From Clostridia bacterium (GTDB lineage: Bacteria; Bacillota; Clostridia; Oscillospirales; Acutalibacteraceae): DNA of 52,548 bases. Of this stretch, positions 51,910 through 52,548 are shown one piece after another. A program made the translations under genes and the position numbers. Location: the NCBI GenBank assembly GCA_017502085.1, contig JAFVVQ010000005.1, forward strand, positions 1 through 52,548. The letters are read 5' to 3'. Within the stretch, counting starts at the first letter, position 1. Each line of letters starts with the position of its first letter. Under the pieces are notes generated by a model. It saw only the letters and a program-made list of their open reading frames with translations, was not told the DNA's origin and ran no database searches.

Positions 51910-52548
51910 ATCACACATATTAAAAATTAAAGGATTATTGTTATCCGTTATGTAATCGGCTGCGCCGAAGAGGTCTGTATAGTCCTCGGTTGTGCAGCCT
52001 TTCACAAAGATATGACAAACTCTCTTGTCATTCTCTGTGGTAATAAAAATTTTCTCAACAACGGTTGAGATTAAATTAACAAGTTCTTCCGGCTGTGCAT
52101 CTTTTGCATATTCTGCAAAGGATAACAGCTTTTTTCTTACCTCATTAAACTCGTGAAGCATCAAGGCACTGTCTGCCTTGCTTTCCTGAATACGGGAAAG
52201 GTCTTTTTCGAGCTTTTCAAGGTCTTTATTCATTTCTGCAATATCAGCTTCAATAAATTTGCGAAGATATTCATCTGCTTCTCGCATATTTCGAACCTGT
52301 GCCGCTATTGCTGTTTTGGTTTTCTCAATAGCTTTCGTAGTCTCACGGTATTCCGTTTCGGTTTCATCGTTAGCAATGAGATTTTGCAGTTTTTCATTGA
52401 AAATAGTGTTGTAATATACTGCACTTTCATCACTGAGATTTGATAACTGTGCAACTACAAATTCATCAAGCAGTACTCCGTCAACGGCTTTAAAGGTGCA
52501 TTCCTTTTTACGTACACCGGGACAAGTATATTTGAAGCGGGGCTTACC
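51853..52548 (-). CDS. Large serine recombinase, C-terminal part (runs off the window)
   Basis: An open frame from the right edge to a stop at 51853, 231 residues visible. It begins in the recombinase zinc-ribbon region (PRFKYTCPGVRKKECTF), followed by a long coiled coil (FIEADIAEMNKDLEKLEKDL) and the end block LVNLISTVVEKIFITTENDKR, typical of large serine recombinases of clostridial conjugative or mobilisable elements. The N-terminal catalytic serine domain lies outside the window. The last 15 or so residues are read antisense through the IS200 tnpA remnant, so the natural C terminus has been replaced or is supplied by the insertion site. Confidence 0.82.
   Translation of the reverse strand, partial: GKPRFKYTCPGVRKKECTFKAVDGVLLDEFVVAQLSNLSDESAVYYNTIFNEKLQNLIANDETETEYRETTKAIEKTKTAIAAQVRNMREADEYLRKFIEADIAEMNKDLEKLEKDLSRIQESKADSALMLHEFNEVRKKLLSFAEYAKDAQPEELVNLISTVVEKIFITTENDKRVCHIFVKGCTTEDYTDLFGAADYITDNNNPLIFNMCDSEQCREHDMIFAIPFGMC

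Noticed and set aside
1-52548. CRISPR arrays, tRNA or rRNA genes, toxin-antitoxin or defence gene clusters
   Set aside because: No regular direct-repeat/spacer pattern, tRNA cloverleaf or rRNA sequence was recognised, and no known defence family appears among the genes. The 10-bp repeats at 31116 are far too short for CRISPR.

Overview
The window looks like chromosomal DNA of an anaerobic, endospore-forming Clostridia member, probably an Oscillospirales-type gut or rumen bacterium. Reasons: a complete sporulation sigma factor SigG, a dockerin-bearing giant secreted protein, Gram-positive ribosome binding sites (GGAGG), frequent TTG starts, lipoproteins with clostridial lipoboxes, and an IS200-type element of the kind common in this group. 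The organism assignment is inference; no rRNA or tRNA gene was seen.

Layout. 1-3550: trigger factor, ClpP and ClpX, the usual protein-quality cluster, ending at a bidirectional terminator. 3546-11824 (minus): a MATE exporter, then a five-gene operon read yfcC-like carrier, tail-anchored phosphoesterase, MFS transporter, trkA, trkH. 11976-17346: a secreted lipase-like protein, an unknown membrane protein, a YhcH-type sugar protein divergent from a GH30 glycosidase, and a Gfo/Idh/MocA oxidoreductase. 17395-19807 (minus): a polar amino-acid ABC transporter whose binding protein appears circularly permuted. 19904-22897: an RluA-type pseudouridine synthase, an unknown duplicated-domain lipoprotein and a D-2-hydroxyacid dehydrogenase. 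23018-30177 (plus): an eight-gene operon (VTT membrane protein, galactokinase, two M42 aminopeptidases, GNAT, YhhN, exported phosphoesterase, small membrane protein). 30219-35397: sigG divergent from potABCD. 35442-42962 (minus): a seven-gene operon with malQ, a PLP lyase, DUF2461, phosphohexomutase and three related EEP-family phosphoesterases/nucleases. 43380-46268: a cysteine-cluster protein, a CapA-type lipoprotein, a small MGMT-type protein and a HAD phosphatase. 46482-51629: a 1715-residue secreted dockerin protein. 51710-52548: the left end of an IS200-type element, cut off after 22 or so codons of tnpA by DNA carrying the C-terminal half of a large serine recombinase.

Functionally the region is mostly housekeeping plus nutrient uptake: polysaccharide and sugar handling (GH30, YhcH, Gfo/Idh, GalK, phosphohexomutase, MalQ), peptide breakdown (two M42 enzymes), and uptake of amino acids, polyamines and potassium. 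The strongest unusual observations are the module-swapped (circularly permuted) amino-acid binding lipoprotein, the PotD-like binding protein held by a C-terminal membrane helix instead of a lipid, a five-unit 10-bp repeat array between sigG and potA, the tandem EEP triplet, the dockerin giant with a structured leader, and the IS200/serine recombinase junction at the right end.
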